Assembly (NCBI GenBank): GCA_937892915.1
Contig: CALBIC010000012.1
Coordinates: 1 to 6,187 of the forward strand
Length of the DNA stretch: 6,187 nucleotides
Reading direction: 5' to 3'
Source: UBA5972 sp002430125
GTDB lineage: Bacteria; Pseudomonadota; Alphaproteobacteria; Rhodobacterales; Rhodobacteraceae
Shown here: in pieces, positions 5,599 through 6,187 of the stretch
Layout of the letters: each line of letters opens with the position of its first letter
Position numbering within the stretch: position 1 is the first letter of the stretch
Position numbers and translations under genes: made by a program
Notes under the pieces: model-generated
The model's database searches: none
What the model was told of the DNA's origin: nothing
What the model saw: the letters and a program-made list of their open reading frames with translations, nothing else

Positions 5599-5999
5599 CT
5601 GAGGCTTTCCAATGAAATGCGCCATTGCTTGCGCTGAACATCATGGGGCAGGGGAATATCAATCGCAGGTGCGGTGAAATCATGGGTGATCAGGCGCACC
5701 CCTTGGGTGGTTTCTTTCACCTCCCACCTCGTGCCCAACAACCGCGTCATCGGGTCCGCCCCAAACGACCAGACAACCCCCAAACCACCCGCTGTTTCCA
5801 CCAAAGCATGGCTGCGCGCCGCATTCAGATGTACTGTCCGCGCTGGTATTTCCGGGTTGAAATGCTGCCACAGGTCAAGCACTTGTTCCGGGGTTTCCAG
5901 CACCAGATCGGGCGTCAGGCGCAGCCATTTGATCAACAGCACCGCACCCAGAATACCGAACACAACAAGCGGCAGTAAAACGCTAAAGGGCATGGCCAT
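5595..5999 (-). CDS. Small single-pass membrane protein of unknown function
   Basis: I do not recognise this 134-residue protein. Residues 5-23 (FSVLLPLVVFGILGAVLLI) form one strong transmembrane segment followed by KWLR. By the positive-inside rule this places the roughly 105-residue C-terminal part in the cytoplasm. That part looks like a small mixed alpha/beta domain (for example LVETAGGLGVVWSFG at 66-80 and TRWEVKETTQGVRLITHDF at 90-108) with no catalytic motif that I can name. Its stop overlaps the hydroxylase start (ATGA at 5595-5598), so the two are co-translated, and a role as partner or accessory to the hydroxylase is plausible. The start could be ATG 5999 or ATG 5993; neither has a strong Shine-Dalgarno, only a GGA before the first. 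Confidence 0.75.
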   Translation of the reverse strand: MAMPFSVLLPLVVFGILGAVLLIKWLRLTPDLVLETPEQVLDLWQHFNPEIPARTVHLNAARSHALVETAGGLGVVWSFGADPMTRLLGTRWEVKETTQGVRLITHDFTAPAIDIPLPHDVQRKQWRISLESLR

Positions 6000-6013
6000 G
6001 CAGTCCGCGTAGG

Positions 6014-6187
6014 TTACAGGATGCCGCCACGGTGGATTACACGGTCACGTCTGTCAATACGGGGGGCCTTGTGTCTTGGGGGAGGGGTGCCCACGCGAAA
6101 CCTGTGGGCGTCCGCGTATTCGTCCAAAGTCTGGCTTGGTGTAGGTTTCTCGGACGCCACAGGCGCGGCGTTTGAGTTACGCGTGGC
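6014..6187 (-). CDS. Possible C-terminal end of an upstream operon member (partial, hypothetical)
   Basis: A minus-strand frame is open from the right edge for 57 codons and ends at TAA 6016-6014, 14 nt before the ATG at 5999. The residues are rich in Pro, Arg and Asp, including TPSQTLDEYADAHRFRVG and a basic tail IDRRDRVIHRGGIL. About two thirds of third positions are G or C. The short gap to the next gene suits an operon member. Against it: at least two other frames on this stretch are also open or nearly so, a strong inverted repeat lies inside it, and I recognise no family. Confidence 0.35.
   Translation of the reverse strand, partial: ATRNSNAAPVASEKPTPSQTLDEYADAHRFRVGTPPPRHKAPRIDRRDRVIHRGGIL
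6101..6163. repeat. Imperfect inverted repeat with a 13-bp stem at the right edge
   Basis: The left arm CCTGTGGGCGTCCG (6101-6114) pairs with CGGACGCCACAGG (6151-6163) over 13 bp with a single bulged G, across a 36-nt loop. A second possible helix, GCCCAC (6089-6094) with GTGGGC (6104-6109), uses the same left arm, so the two cannot form together. Also, GCCAC (6157-6161, offset by one to the arm) can meet GTGGC at 6183-6187 at the very edge. It may be a structured leader or intergenic element, or chance within a coding sequence. Confidence 0.5.

Noticed and set aside
5008..5637. Plus-strand open frame of 209 codons, His/Gln/Pro-rich
   Set aside because: It is antisense to the histidine-box hydroxylase, and the repeats of His and Gln mirror that gene's codons.
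6003..6187. Plus-strand frame open to the right edge (possible ATG at 6021)
   Set aside because: There is no Shine-Dalgarno before the ATG and no recognisable residues; the minus-strand frame fits the operon direction better, though this is not settled.
1..6187. Insertion sequences, CRISPR arrays, tRNA/rRNA genes, toxin-antitoxin or defence genes
   Set aside because: I looked for transposase-like products, regularly spaced repeats, cloverleaf patterns and defence motifs and saw none.

Overview
The window looks like a chromosomal segment from an alphaproteobacterium, most likely a marine Rhodobacterales (Roseobacter-type) species. This rests on protein-level resemblance remembered from that group (phaA/phaB pair, stand-alone EAL protein, YdcH-type DUF465 tail) and on moderately high GC coding DNA with AT-rich promoters. 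No database search was possible.

Layout, left to right. (1) The 3' end of a plus-strand DUF465/YdcH-type small protein runs off the left edge and converges on phaB, with a terminator hairpin between them. (2) phaA-phaB, transcribed leftward, encode the first two steps of polyhydroxybutyrate (PHB) synthesis: acetyl-CoA to acetoacetyl-CoA to (R)-3-hydroxybutyryl-CoA. The synthase phaC is not in the window. A well-spaced promoter (CTGACA, 17 bp, TATGCT) lies upstream of phaA. Its -10 box overlaps CTGC-GGT-GCAG, the form of operator described for the PHB repressor PhaR in Rhodobacter. (3) A leftward stand-alone EAL-domain c-di-GMP phosphodiesterase retains all the residues expected for catalysis. 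(4) The divergent rightward tag gene encodes 3-methyladenine DNA glycosylase I. Its 3' end overlaps the next, convergent gene by 20 bp. (5) A tight leftward operon follows: a small one-TM protein, a fatty-acid-hydroxylase/sterol-desaturase family membrane protein, and an SGNH hydrolase, joined by two ATGA stop/start overlaps. An open frame upstream, ending 14 nt before the first of these genes, may be another member cut by the right edge. That same end carries a strong imperfect inverted repeat.

Most of the window is ordinary housekeeping and accessory metabolism. I see no mobile element, CRISPR array, tRNA/rRNA or defence system. The points most worth following are the layered dyads in the phaA promoter, the translationally coupled hydroxylase/SGNH cassette as a possible membrane-lipid modification unit, and the structured right edge. 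Two start codons were revised: phaB to ATG at 845, and the hydroxylase to ATG at 5598.
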